This document shows positions 24,441 to 35,400 of a stretch of 64,000 nt of DNA, one piece after another. Position 1 is the first letter of the stretch. Each line of letters starts with the position of its first letter. Origin of the DNA: Oncomelania hupensis (taxonomy: Eukaryota > Mollusca > Gastropoda > Littorinimorpha > Pomatiopsidae); NCBI GenBank assembly GCA_036898135.1, contig CM072515.1, positions 19,066,937 to 19,130,936 on the forward strand, written 5' to 3'. The notes beneath the pieces were generated by a model. The model was given only the letters and a program-made list of their open reading frames with translations. It did no database searches and was not told where the DNA came from. The translations under genes were made by a program, and so were the position numbers.

Positions 24441-25424
24441 ATAAAAGATCTGCTGAAACAACCCTAGTGGGAAAACTGAATGCCCTCCACCAGCCAGTCA
24501 CTTTACAATAAAGACATCCCACGCAGGGGACGCTGAGGCTGCACTCTAATTTATCGAACCCCCGTTTACAAAAACAAAATAGAATACAAACATCATTATA
24601 AATTATATTATTAACAAAACATATACATATAAAATGCCTACATTGCTAAATAATAACATCATAGGAAGCCCTAGTGACCACCTGGCAGAAAGCGTCCAAT
24701 ATTCCCAAGCTGATCCAAAAGACCTCATACACAAACAAGGAGTCTTGTCCCGGAAGAGTTTTCAAAAAAAAAAGGTAGATGACTGGTCTAGCGAAGAAGA
24801 AGATAGTATAGCAGATTAATAGAACAGAGCAGGACTGAGAAAGAGCAAATGAGAAAGACAGCGACAGTGGGAATTTAAAGCACTAAATTTCCAGAAAGTG
24901 GGGATACTATTTATACTGAAACCCCCGGAACCCCAACGGGGGTGCACAAACGCTCAGTGGATAGACGATGATGTACGATAGAGCTGGGTTTGGTTCTCGA
25001 TGATGATTGAAGATTTGTTCTTACAAGGGTCGACGTTGTAAATGACTTTTATTCTTTACTTTGTCGTTGACGCTTGACCATTGTAACAGACGTGCACAAG
25101 ACGGGATGTTAATACATTTTTACAAAAAAAAAATACACAGGTCGATTTGGGTGACTCAGTTGTCCTAGACCGTAGACAGTGCCCGTGATGCAGCGAGTTA
25201 GCGATCGGGGCGGCTTCAGTTTAAACCTGTTAAAACCAGATCAAAGTTGGAAGTGCCATGTGCTCTACATAACATATAAGCAGAATATAGTTATTTACTT
25301 TAACTTTTTGAATTTATTCTGACAATCGCAGTTTCGATCACCATACGGATCTATGGAATTCCATTTTAAAATATTTAATTGCGATCTTTTTCGTTTTTTA
25401 AAACAAGTTTTAGCTAAATATTCT
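24441..25424. other. no gene recognised
   Basis: A-rich mixed sequence. No repeat partner was found in the window apart from the adjacent LINE end. Confidence 0.35.
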
Positions 25425-25815
25425 TTAAATAGAAGCATTCTTGATAAATAATCATTTGTTTACAAAAAATGTAAGATTTCTCTAAATAATATATTTTGTC
25501 CGTAAATAACTTACTATTTACCTAAGCAATATATTGTTTAACGTAAATAAATCATGATATAAGTAAATAAGACATTGTTGCTAAATAAGGGATTATTTAG
25601 GCTTACCTGTATAATGCATTATTTAGCAGATTGTGTAAAATAATGTATTATTTATAAATGTTTCCAGAAACGATTTATTTACCTATATAATGCATTATTT
25701 AGAAGAATTTGCTAAATAATGTATTATTTAGAAGATACTGATAAACAAGGCATTATTTACACGAGCAATTCATTGTTTAGGGACTGCAATTTTAATTATT
25801 TAGGGAATTCGATTG
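25425..25815 (+). repeat. left inverted arm of foldback element
   Basis: AT-rich arm beginning near AAATAGAAGCATTC and ending near GGGACTGCAATTTTAATTATTTAGGG. It pairs with 26655-27037. Confidence 0.75.
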
Positions 25816-26271
25816 ATAACTTGATATTTATCATTTGCTTTCTATAATAAAATGCAAGGCCTTTCCAAAAATTGTGTATCCAAAATGTATGTTAATGATT
25901 TATTTTTCAAACTAAATCATTCTCCAAATTCAAAGATAAAACATCTGTAACGTCCCGAACACAAATGGAAAGGTCAAGGTAATATTTGTGATTGAGTGTT
26001 TAGTGTTTTTAGTATTCCCGTCCGAAGAAAAAAAAGGTACGCTTTCTTTTTGTATTTATTTACTCCAAAACGCAGAGATAGGTGGAGAAGAAGTGGCAGT
26101 AGCAGGAGTATTGAATTGTTAAAAAACTGGAATCAACGCTTATGCTATTTTTTTCACAAGATCGCCGTTACCTTGCGAATTCTCTATGTTTATTTACTCT
26201 GAAGGCAATCCAATCCCCACAATGCAGAAATAATGATGAATCCCTCTTTACCGGAGCCGTTAATGGTTGCA

Positions 26272-26516
26272 GAACTGAATGAACAGTGAGGTTTAACGCG
26301 TCTACACACACCACTGGCGATAAGGCAGACGGAGACTACCACCATCCCAGGGAACACAAGGGATAGAGACCTAAGTCAACAACGAGCCATCAGGGCAATC
26401 ATACTGCTAAAATGGACAATGAAAAACGGCCACTTTTTATTTCGCACACCGCGGGATTCGAACCTGGTTCATCGGCGTGCCAGGCGAACGCTCTACCACT
26501 TGAGCTACGGTGATGG
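26272..26516 (-). mobile_element. tRNA-derived SINE (copy 1)
   Basis: Read on the minus strand, it starts with a tRNA-like head (26513 to 26446). The head has CACCG/CGGTG acceptor pairing, an A-box-like TAGCTCAAGTGGTAGAG, a possible Ala-type GGC anticodon loop and a perfect B box GGTTCGAATCC (26454-26464). Several stem mismatches argue against a functional tRNA gene. The body continues leftward and ends with CGTTAAACCTCACTGTTCATTCAGT. Copy 2 at 60511-60700 shares the body and the ending. It lies inside the foldback element, so it inserted there or was carried by it. Confidence 0.75.
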
Positions 26517-26654
26517 AACATCGATGCAGTTTTGTATCTTAATACTGTTGCGAACATATAATAAAACTAGAGGGCAATAAAGCGGTTGCCTCATTTTAAA
26601 TCGCGCAATCTTGTTTATCACTACACACCACTTCACAGGAATATGACTAGTAAC

Positions 26655-27037
26655 TGCAAATCCCTTAAATAATGAAAATTGCAGTCCCTAAACAATGATT
26701 TGTTTACGTAAATAAGGCAATAGTTAGCAACATCTTCTGAATAATACATTATTTAGCAAATTCTGCTAAATAATGCATACATATAGGTAAACAAATCATT
26801 ATTTAGAAACATTTCTAAATAATACATTATGTCACACAATCTGTTAAATCCATTATATAGGTACATTATTCCTTATTTAGCAACAATCATGCCTTAGTTA
26901 CCTATATCATGATTTATTTATATAAACAATTTACTGTTTATGTAAGTAATAAGTTATTTACCGATAAAATACATTATTTAGACAAATCTTACAATGTTTG
27001 TAAATAAATGATTACTTAGAAAAATATGCTTCTAAAT
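26655..27037 (-). repeat. right inverted arm of foldback element
   Basis: Reverse complement of the left arm. Its outer end ATGCTTCTAAAT (27026-27037) is duplicated at 27433-27444 because copy B inserted there. Confidence 0.75.
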
Positions 27038-27432
27038 GCAATGATTTTGAATTTTTGCTACCAGTGGAAATGAAAACATGAAGATACTAAGTGATTTAAA
27101 TTTTTCAGTTTGTTTAAAGCTGGCAAAATGTTTTATTTATTTATCTGTTGGAAGATTAATGTAAAAACAAATTTCAGTGGCTATAGTATGTGTAAATTAA
27201 ATCAAAGAGGTATGGGGAGAGAGAGTGAGAGAGAGAGAGAGGGAGAGAGAGAGAGAGAGAAAAAGAGAGAGTTATTTAATCGTATTTTATTTTTTCTTAG
27301 CTGTTCTTGTTAATGATTTGATTTTTTTGATATAGTTAATTATTTACATTTGTTCAGTAATATGCTCGTTTTCTTATTTTCAATGTCTAAATCGCTTAGG
27401 TGGATAATAGACAATAAATGAGTAACACACAC
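27038..27432 (+). mobile_element. retroposon copy B with 12-bp target-site duplication
   Basis: The 395-bp body is flanked by ATGCTTCTAAAT on both sides (27026-27037 and 27433-27444), placing the insertion inside the outer end of the foldback right arm. It is homologous to copy A (2284-2828) but shorter at the 5' end and lacks the nested (ACAAT)n insertion. It ends with GTGGATAATAGACAATAAATGAG followed by an AC-rich tail. GA repeats occupy 27217-27270. Confidence 0.8.
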
Positions 27433-27444
27433 ATGCTTCTAAAT

Positions 27445-29449
27445 AAAGACAGTGGAGAAAATAAATATTTCACAAAAGGAATTCCATACGTATCTTAAAC
27501 ACGATGAATCCAATCACACTGTAATCTAACAGGAAATTCAATCTGGAAAATCAAAGTGCATCTTGTCAGCATAAAGCTTTAATCACGCAATGTATTTTGA
27601 CAAACAGCGGCTTCAATTTCAACGCATTTTGACAACACGAAATTCAATGTGAAAACCTATTTCCCGTCTCTCTGACAGGGCGCCGCAGGCAAAAACCGAG
27701 ATCAAAGAGGAAAAACATTAGGGAGCACAATCGATATACGTTACGTTTGGATGCAGCTCCAAACCAGGCGGCGGGCCGTTGGCGCGAAAGGGATCTCACC
27801 CGGAAATGACCGTCAGATCGTGACTGCGCATGCCCATCACGCGCAAATCAGAGGACATGATCAATCTATCTCGCTTCCATCAATGCAGAAAATGGATGGG
27901 AGGAAAGTGTTGAGGTATAGTGGACCGGTGATAGGGAGCGGGGAGTATATATTGAGGGGGTGTAAGGCGCAGAGAGAAAGATATACCCCCTTTCCCCCCA
28001 CTGTCTGCAGTTGGCTAGAATCGTTTTGTGTTGAATATCGAGTCGAGTAGGTGAGACAATTTTAAATTATTCATCGAAAAGGTAAAAAGGTTGTGAGTGT
28101 TAGCCTATACCCATAAACAATTAACCCTAAAACATGCAATTGCGGTAACCAGAAAAAAGCTACCTGCAATGAGAACTCCCAATTTTCTAGTACTTTATTG
28201 TTAAGATAGTAGTGTGCAACAGCCCTTTGTACATACTGGATGATAGAAAGAGAACTCTACAACAGGAGAAAGAAACGACGCTGCACTTTAAACATAAAGT
28301 CACTTGTAATTCTCAATACTGCCAAAAAAGCGATCGATTTTTCAGAGCCACCTACGCCTAAAATGGGACCCAATCCATCTACAGAAAAGGATACCGAATT
28401 GGAAAGGGACGGAACTCGTGACGCTATTTCCTGCATGCCCCTTATTTTCCACAATCCTTCATCCTATGTCCGGCCATGCGCAGTTAATCGGATGTGTGCC
28501 GCGCTGCCAGCCTGCACGTAATCAATCCCGACATAGTTAGGACCTGGCCAGCATTGAGCAATTAGTGATCTGCTTTCACTTGCAGCGGTATTCCCATTTA
28601 AGTCTCCCTTATGCGCAATGCAGACCCGCTGATGCCGGTTGGCTCATATCTCCCGACAATGTTATAACGACCTAGACAGAGGGGTTTATCATTGTGATGC
28701 AGACGTGCACGCCGTATGAATGAACATCACTCAATAAGGTCTTTTGAAGCAACAGAGGTAGCATCATCGACAGCGTCAGCTGGACCTTAAGCTGATCCCG
28801 CTGAGAACGAGAATAGAGTTTTTGCTTGCATGGGGCTGTGACGCTTTATAAAATGAGGGGAGCTGACTTATCATAGTACGTGGCTCCCAGTTATCACAGT
28901 GTGTGTGTGTGTGTGTTTGTGTGAGAGTGTGGGTTTGCGTGTGCAAAATGGCAAACAATCTCACAATTAAAACCTCTTAAGAGCCAGATAAAGTAAATAA
29001 AAAGATAATCAGCCTTGTACCTCTACTACTAAAATTATTATTATTATTAAATTATTACTAAAATTATGGGTAGTACATATGACTTACATTATGTATGTTA
29101 CATGTTGAATTATATATACACTACTAAATTAATTAAAACGATAACAATATTTTTAAGAACCCTTGCTACTTTTTTCTTTGTTTCTACAAATCATTTATTT
29201 TATGGATGGGAAGTCAAGTATCGGCGCCTTTATTCTCCTCCTTCCATGAACACCTAACCCTACTTACCTCCCCTTACCCCGCCCCCTGACCCTGTCCCCA
29301 CTCAATCCCCAAATCCATTAGCCTAGAGAGGACTTGGACGAGGCGGGCTGAATTGATTCACCACAACTTCGACCCGCAAATTATAAACTAGCTTTCGACC
29401 TATTAATGCGTTCTTCGAAAACGTTAGACGCTTCCCCGCGTCGTTAAGA
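27445..29449. other. no gene recognised
   Basis: Mixed sequence. A GT run lies at 28898-28924 and ATT repeats at 29034-29055. Open frames of 60-100 codons show no motif. Confidence 0.4.
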
Positions 29450-29454
29450 GAAAG

Positions 29455-30734
29455 TGTCATCAAAACGAAAAGTCAGTTGTTTTATTGACGCTCGGTTTTC
29501 TCGTGCCTATGCTCAATAAGTGTCCAACCATTTATGCAAGAACAATTTTGATTGGTTGCTTTTATAATTTCCTTTATGTATTGATGTAATGGTGTAGTCA
29601 CTCACGTCGGAACTGTCAACTCGGAAAGGTGTACATGTTTTTTGTGTGTGCTCTGTTAGGTTAATCCAACAGGTTAGTTTTCCATTTATTAACTATGTAA
29701 CTATGTTTAACTATGTAAAAGTTATTATGTAATTATGTAAGCACATTTCTTTGTATAAAGGTAAATTGTTTGGTGTTTACAAATGTATAAGGTAATTTTT
29801 ATTGGAAAAACAAAAACCATCTTTTGACATTATCCATTTTGAAGCTATGTTGAGGACTGATAGTCAATGTGTTGATGTTGGTGACTAAATATCACGAACA
29901 ATATTTTTCAGAGCTGTTAGTATGTACCTGTGTGTGTACATACCTGTATAAGACTACCGTACCTACCTTGGGTGTGAGTCCTACTGAGGAGAAAACGTTC
30001 CCCAGAGGATTTCTCCAATGAATGAAATCAGGAAAATATTCATTCAAGTTTGTCACCGCAATTGGAGCACAGCGTGGATTATTATTACTTCTGTAAGTTG
30101 CGTGTGTATAATCTCCAAGAAGATTATCTGTGGAATTCGTATTTATAATCTCCAAGAAGATTATCTGTGTTTCGAGTGTATAATATAATCTCCAAGAAGA
30201 TTATCTGCCTCTGCTGAGTGATATAACCTCCCGGAAGATTATGGTTGTGAATTATTTACGTTTTGAGGAAAAGGATCTCCAAGTGGATTAATTACCGGAG
30301 GTGTTTGTGCTTTATCTCTCACTCTGGGTTGAGATCGCTATTGGATTATCTAAATCGTTGTGGTGAATATATATTGTGTGAATATCATTGACAGTGGTGT
30401 TGGAATTCAGTGAACCATTGGATTACTTTCTTTCATTTCATTGGATTCATGTTGTGCGTTGTGGACTACATTGACGTCAACACTCATTCATTCTTTCGTA
30501 ACATTATTTTGAATTTTCATTGTTATTTTGTTTGTTGAATATTAATTTGTTGCTCTCTGATGGGATTTGTTTATATAAACGTTGAAAACTTATTTCCTTC
30601 GTGTGGCCTACATTGTTCTCTGTGTATGTCTTGTGTGTATATATACATGTAAAACGGTGAACACGCATTCTGACTGTCTATAAACTTTATTGTTTAGTTT
30701 GCTTAGTATAAATAAACAATTCCTGTCCGTGACA
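29455..30734 (+). repeat. 5' LTR
   Basis: 1280 bp, TG...CA ends. Four spaced copies of a 20-nt palindrome-like word ATAATCTCCAAGAAGATTAT lie at 30108, 30145, 30185 and 30223 (the last is divergent). A TATA-like AATATATATTG is at about 30366 and AATAAA at about 30712 near the 3' edge. Minus-strand open frames within it are not genes. Confidence 0.95.
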
Positions 30735-30737
30735 ATT

Positions 30738-30750
30738 TGGTGACCCTGAC
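30738..30750 (+). promoter_or_regulatory. primer binding site, tRNA-Trp type
   Basis: TGGTGACCCTGAC begins 3 nt after the LTR. It matches the complement of the eukaryotic tRNA-Trp 3' end (TGGTGACCCCGAC in avian retroviruses) with one difference. It would prime minus-strand synthesis. Confidence 0.7.
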
Positions 30751-31120
30751 AAACGTTTTGTATTTGATTGTTTGAACATTAGACAAATATTGACATTGTT
30801 TTTGTCTTTGATTGTGTCTCGTTTGCTTGTTGACATTTTCTGCACGTGATATACGCTTTACTATAACTCGGAAGCCTACGTAGTTCATTCATGTTGTTAG
30901 GGGATTCCCCTGGAGTATTTGCTTAGTGCAATGAATTGACTAGCGTAGAGTAAAGTAAGCCTCGATCTATATTGCTTCATTATTTCACTACGTTTGTTGC
31001 GATTTGTTACATTTGTTTCACTACATTTGAGTGTCATTATAATCTATTTTGTATTATTGATTTGTATTACTGATGGTTAGCAGTTGTATTTCCTGTTGTG
31101 TACCTTTTGTATTTTGAAAT

Positions 31121-31507
31121 ATGGCTGATAGTGATTTCAAGCGCTACCTTGATCAGGGTAAAATGCTTGGTTTATCTGATGATAAACTACAAAGTTATAT
31201 TGATACTTGTTATGAGCGTGAAGAGAGGGCTCAGGCCCGAGCTCTTAAGCAATTAGAGCTTGACGAAGCTGAGAAAAAACGCAATTATGAAGTGGTACAG
31301 GAAAAAGTGAGATTAGACCATGAAGTTGAAAGAGAAAGGATGAGACTGGACGCTGAGACTAAAAAAGCTGAAATTGATGCTCAAGCCAGACGATATGAAG
31401 TAGACCATGGAGTTGAACATCAGGTTCGCCCGACTAATGGGGCAGACTCGCTTCCCAAGTCTTACTTTCCCAAACTTCCCACTTTCAAAGAGGTAGGGAT
31501 GATATAG
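31121..31507 (+). CDS. gag: gag, N-terminal part (frame-broken)
   Basis: An ATG start about 370 bp after the primer site opens a 128-codon frame. It contains a strongly charged helical segment (roughly residues 30-100, rich in E, K and R) and then the proline-containing SYFPKLPTF. That is followed in gypsy-type Gag by the capsid region. The frame stops at 31505-31507. The capsid-like sequence continues without interruption in another frame starting around 31483-31501, so a single-nucleotide frame change lies near 31485-31500. The likely role is the structural protein of the cytoplasmic particle. Whether the break is real, an assembly error or a recoding site cannot be told from sequence alone. 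Confidence 0.75.
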   Translation: MADSDFKRYLDQGKMLGLSDDKLQSYIDTCYEREERAQARALKQLELDEAEKKRNYEVVQEKVRLDHEVERERMRLDAETKKAEIDAQARRYEVDHGVEHQVRPTNGADSLPKSYFPKLPTFKEVGMI

Positions 31508-32481
31508 ACTCCTTCCTTTTCCGATTTGAAACTCATGCAACATCATTGGGTTGGAAAAAGGATCTATGGTCTGTTTATTTGGCTGCAGTATTGGATGGGT
31601 CGGCTCTGTCTCTCTACCACTCGCTTTCAGCTAACGGCACTGTAGCCTATGATATACTCAAGGAGCATTTATTAAAAAAATTCCAATGTTCTTCTGAGGG
31701 TTTCAGGGAAAAGTTGCGAAATGTTAGGCCAGAAACGGGTGAATCTTTCTTGTCTTTTGGCACAAGACTGCGTCATTTTTTGGATAGGTGGATTGAACTT
31801 TCAGAGATTGGTCATACTTTTGATGGAATGATAGACCTGATTGTTTGTGAACAAATTTTACAGAGCGTGTCAAAAGATCTGGCAGTGTTTTTGCGGGAAC
31901 GTAACTTGAAGAGTGCCAAAGATATGATTGATCATGCAGAAAGTTATCGAATGGCTCATCCCACAAAATCTCTAGCACGTAGAAGTGATAGCAATATGTT
32001 TTCTTCTGCCACTGGTCTTGCTCAAAACCGTTCATTTCGTGGTTCGAACCAACAGCACAATCGTGGTGCTATTCAGAGAAACAATTCGAACACACAAAAT
32101 ATACACAATCAACCCATAACCGAGAACGCACCTGGTACTGCTCATACGGCGGGTTCGAATCCGAACAGAAATCAGAGAGGGTTTCGCAGCAACTACCGGA
32201 ATCATGGTTACCGTTATCGAGGATTTGGTCGTGGAAACGGCAATGCAACCCAGCAGACAAATGCAGGTCAATCACAAACTGATAGTGTGAATAACAATGT
32301 ACCGCGTCTGGGTGTGAAGTGTTATAACTGCGGTGGGAAAAATCACTACGCTAAACAGTGTCCTTCACCATTAGACTCGGCTAGTGTTGCGTTGTCTTCG
32401 AACTGTTCTGGCACAGATGAGACCCAAGTGTTGTGTTCGGTCCGAACCCAGCATGCTGCTTTACCGTTGTCCCTGGTCTAG
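31501..32481 (+). CDS. gag: gag, capsid and nucleocapsid part
   Basis: This frame continues Gag after the break near 31490. It has no ATG of its own at the junction. The capsid region shows typical gypsy Gag spacing (WSVYLAAVLDGSAL, LLKKFQCS, FLSFGTRLRHFLDRW). It is followed by an Asn/Gly/Arg-rich linker and one CCHC zinc knuckle, KCYNCGGKNHYAKQCP, with C-X2-C-X4-H-X4-C at 32320-32361. This binds element RNA. The frame ends with TAG at 32479-32481, only one codon before the in-frame pol ATG, so gag and pol share a frame. Pol could be made by stop-codon readthrough or by reinitiation. Confidence 0.85.
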   Translation, partial: DIDSFLFRFETHATSLGWKKDLWSVYLAAVLDGSALSLYHSLSANGTVAYDILKEHLLKKFQCSSEGFREKLRNVRPETGESFLSFGTRLRHFLDRWIELSEIGHTFDGMIDLIVCEQILQSVSKDLAVFLRERNLKSAKDMIDHAESYRMAHPTKSLARRSDSNMFSSATGLAQNRSFRGSNQQHNRGAIQRNNSNTQNIHNQPITENAPGTAHTAGSNPNRNQRGFRSNYRNHGYRYRGFGRGNGNATQQTNAGQSQTDSVNNNVPRLGVKCYNCGGKNHYAKQCPSPLDSASVALSSNCSGTDETQVLCSVRTQHAALPLSLV

Positions 32482-32484
32482 TTA

Positions 32485-35400
32485 ATGGACATGGAAGTTA
32501 GTGTACTCAGAGATACGGGCGCTACTACCGCTGGTGTACGTAAGCAGTTAGTTAGCGATGACCAGTACACAGATGAGATTCGGAAGGTTATTTCATTCGG
32601 TGGCAAGGTGGAAAGCTTTCCAGTCGCTGTCGTTGATGTTGATACACCATTCTACACGGGTCCTTTGCACTGCTGCGTAATCGATGATCCTGTGGTAGAT
32701 TTGATTGTAGGTAATGTCGAGGGTGTACATCCTTCAGCTGGTCTTATCGTAGGGAATATGCACGGAGTGTCGAATGATGCGTGTCAAAACTGGACACCTA
32801 GGCATGGGTTTGAGTCGGTAGCCATGGTTACCACTCGCGCACAAGCAAAACGAGAAGTGGACCTACCGAGTCCGTTGGACGCTAAGATACCAGATCTTGG
32901 TGTGGGTCGCGATGATCTCATTCGTAGGCAGAAAGATGATGGGTCGTTGAAATCTCTGTTCGAGCGAGCGGAAAAATCAGATGAAAGCAAATCCGGTGAT
33001 GCTACTGTTTTGTTCATCATCCGCGATGGTGTTTTGTATCGGCAATTCAGTCAGAAATCGAAGATAACGAATCAAATTGTGGTGCCTAAGTCTTTGAGAA
33101 ATTCTGTACTCGTCGCCGCGCACGATGGATTGATGGCTGGTCATAGTGGAATACGTCGTACTTTACAACGAGTACTGTCGCACTTTTATTGGCAGCGAGT
33201 AAGTGCGGATGTGCGCGACTACTGTCGTTCGTGCGATATCTGCCAAAAGACAGTGCCAAAAGGTCGCGTACCCAACGTTCCTTTGGAATACATGCCCCGA
33301 ATTGATGAACCGTTCAAACGCGTAGCAATTGATTTGGTCGGACCTTTGTCTCCGCCATCAGAGGGAAAGCATAGATACATTTTGACTATGGTGGATATAG
33401 CAACTCGCTATCCAGAGGCTATCCCTCTGCAAAACATTGACACTGTTTCAATCGCTGAAGAACTATTCAAAATCTTTGCGCGCATGGGATGTCCGCAGGA
33501 AATACTTTCAGATCGCGGCTCGCAATTTACATCCGACCTCATGAAGGAAATCTTACGGTTGTTGTCCATCAAAGGCGTACACACGTCGCCGTACCACGCA
33601 CAATCTAACGGCGTTGTTGAAAGATTTCATGGCACACTAAAACCAATGCTTAAGAAGGTTATTCAGCGGCAACCCAAACTATGGCATCGTTTTTTACCAG
33701 CTGTTCTTTTCGCTGTTCGGGAATTGCCCAATGAAAGTACAGGGTTCTCCCCGTTCGAGTTGTTGTTTGGACGTCGAGCGAGAGGACCGATGGATTTGTT
33801 GGCGAAGACTTGGACTGGACATACTGACAATGACGAAGACAAGACACTATATAAATACGTGTTTGATCTTAAAAATACTATCACCGAAGCATGTGAGCTA
33901 GCACAGGAAAATGTCGCGAGAGCTGCTCAGAAAAACAAGCGTTTTCATGATAGAAAGGCTAAACCTCGTTCTTTCAAAGTGGGTGATGAAGTTCTTCTTC
34001 TCTTGCCATGTAACACAAACAAGTTGCTTATGACATGGAAGGGCCCTTTTTCGGTTGTGGCCGCCTACAACTGTGACTATAAAATAGACATAAATGGAAA
34101 AACAAAGGTCTTCCATGCAAACATGTTGAAACAGTATGTTAGGCGTCAGCCAGTTGCCCAGGAATCCGCTGCTGTTGCACAGCCCTTGAATAATCCGGTT
34201 CAGGATGCTGAGGTTGTTTTTTTCGGTGAGCAGATTGGTCTTACTGCCGTTCTACCCCCAGTTTCTGAACCAGAACCACTGCCTCTGCCGACTTTGTGCA
34301 CTGGAGTGACTGAAACGATTGACGATATTGCATTTGACAACGAGTTGTCTGCTTCATCTAAAGCTCAGTTAAAAGATGTCTTCGCTGAATTCACATCTAT
34401 ACTGTCGTCTGATCCTGGATTTTTCAATGGCAACTTGGATCATGAGATTCGTCTCACTTCGGATCAACCGGTTAGAGTTAAACAGTATCCATTACCTTTT
34501 TCATCAAAGGAGGCTATTGTGAAGGAAGTTAAATCTATGCTAGCCTTAGGGGTGATCGAACCATCTACCTCTCCTTACACATCGCCTGTAGTCCTTGTTG
34601 GTAAGAAAGATGGAACTACCAGGTTCTGCATTGACTTTCGGGCTCTCAACAAGATCACCATCTGGGACGCCGAACCGATTCCAGATCCAGAGGAGCTTTT
34701 TAGTCGCTTGTCTAGTGCTACATACTTTACTAAAATAGACTTGTCAAAAGGTTACTGGCAAATTGGTGTCAAGCCCGAGGATCGACCCAAGACAGCGTTC
34801 CAAACTCCACTAGGCCTATTTCAATGGGTCCGAATGCCTTTTGGGTTAGTGTCAGCGCCAGCTACCTTTGCCAGGATGATGCGTCTTTTGTCACTGGAGG
34901 AGCATTCTGCCATAAATTTCTTTGATGATATTTTGATAGGCAGCCCTACTTGGCAGAAGCACTTGTCTCATGTCAGAGAAGTGATGTCGCAGTTGCAAAG
35001 TTTTGGTTTGACTGCTCGTCCTTCCAAAATCATGACTGGTTTCCAGCAATTGGAGTTTCTAGGGCATGTAGTAGGAAACGGTTGTTTGAAACCGGAATCA
35101 AGCAAGGTGCAGAAGATCCTGTCGGTCAGTACCCCTACCACAAAGAAACAAGTCCGTTCTCTGTTAGGACTAGCAGGATATTACCGACGTTTCATCCCCA
35201 ACTTTGCGTCGATCACTGCCCCTATATCAGACTTGTTACGCTCCACAAAAGTGAGAACTCAGATTGTATGGTCGCCTCAGTGTGCTCAGGCACTGCAAAC
35301 TGTTCAGGCGTTGTTGTCCTCCTCCCCAGTGTTGGTATTGCCAGACCAGTCTCTGCCTTACGTTGTTCAGACAGACGCTAGCTGCACTGGGTTAGGTGCT

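Larger units (their letters stand above)
25425..27444. mobile_element. foldback-type element with about 390-bp inverted arms
   Basis: The left arm (about 25425-25815) and right arm (about 26655-27037) are reverse complements of each other with mismatches and small gaps. Landmarks in the left arm are AATAGAAGCAT, AAATAATCATTTGTTTAC, AAATAAATCATGATATA, TTGCTAAATAAGG, AGAATTTGCTAAATAATG and TTTAGGGACTGCAATTTT. All appear in the same order in the reverse complement of the right arm. The arms are full of the short palindrome-like word TAAATAATGTATTATTTA. The interior (25816-26654) holds a SINE and no transposase. The right end is interrupted by retroposon copy B. No target duplication of the element itself was established. 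Confidence 0.75.

Noticed and set aside
26446..26513. Functional tRNA-Ala gene
   Set aside because: A and B boxes are present, but the anticodon, T and acceptor stems contain mismatches and the sequence continues into a SINE body shared with 60.5 kb.
29892..30155. Minus-strand frame in the LTR (also at 36332-36574)
   Set aside because: It is duplicated only because the LTR is duplicated. It has no motif and is antisense to the element.
30108..30242. CRISPR-like array
   Set aside because: The repeats are 20 bp with similar spacing, but they lie inside both LTRs of a eukaryotic retrotransposon, with no cas genes and only four units.
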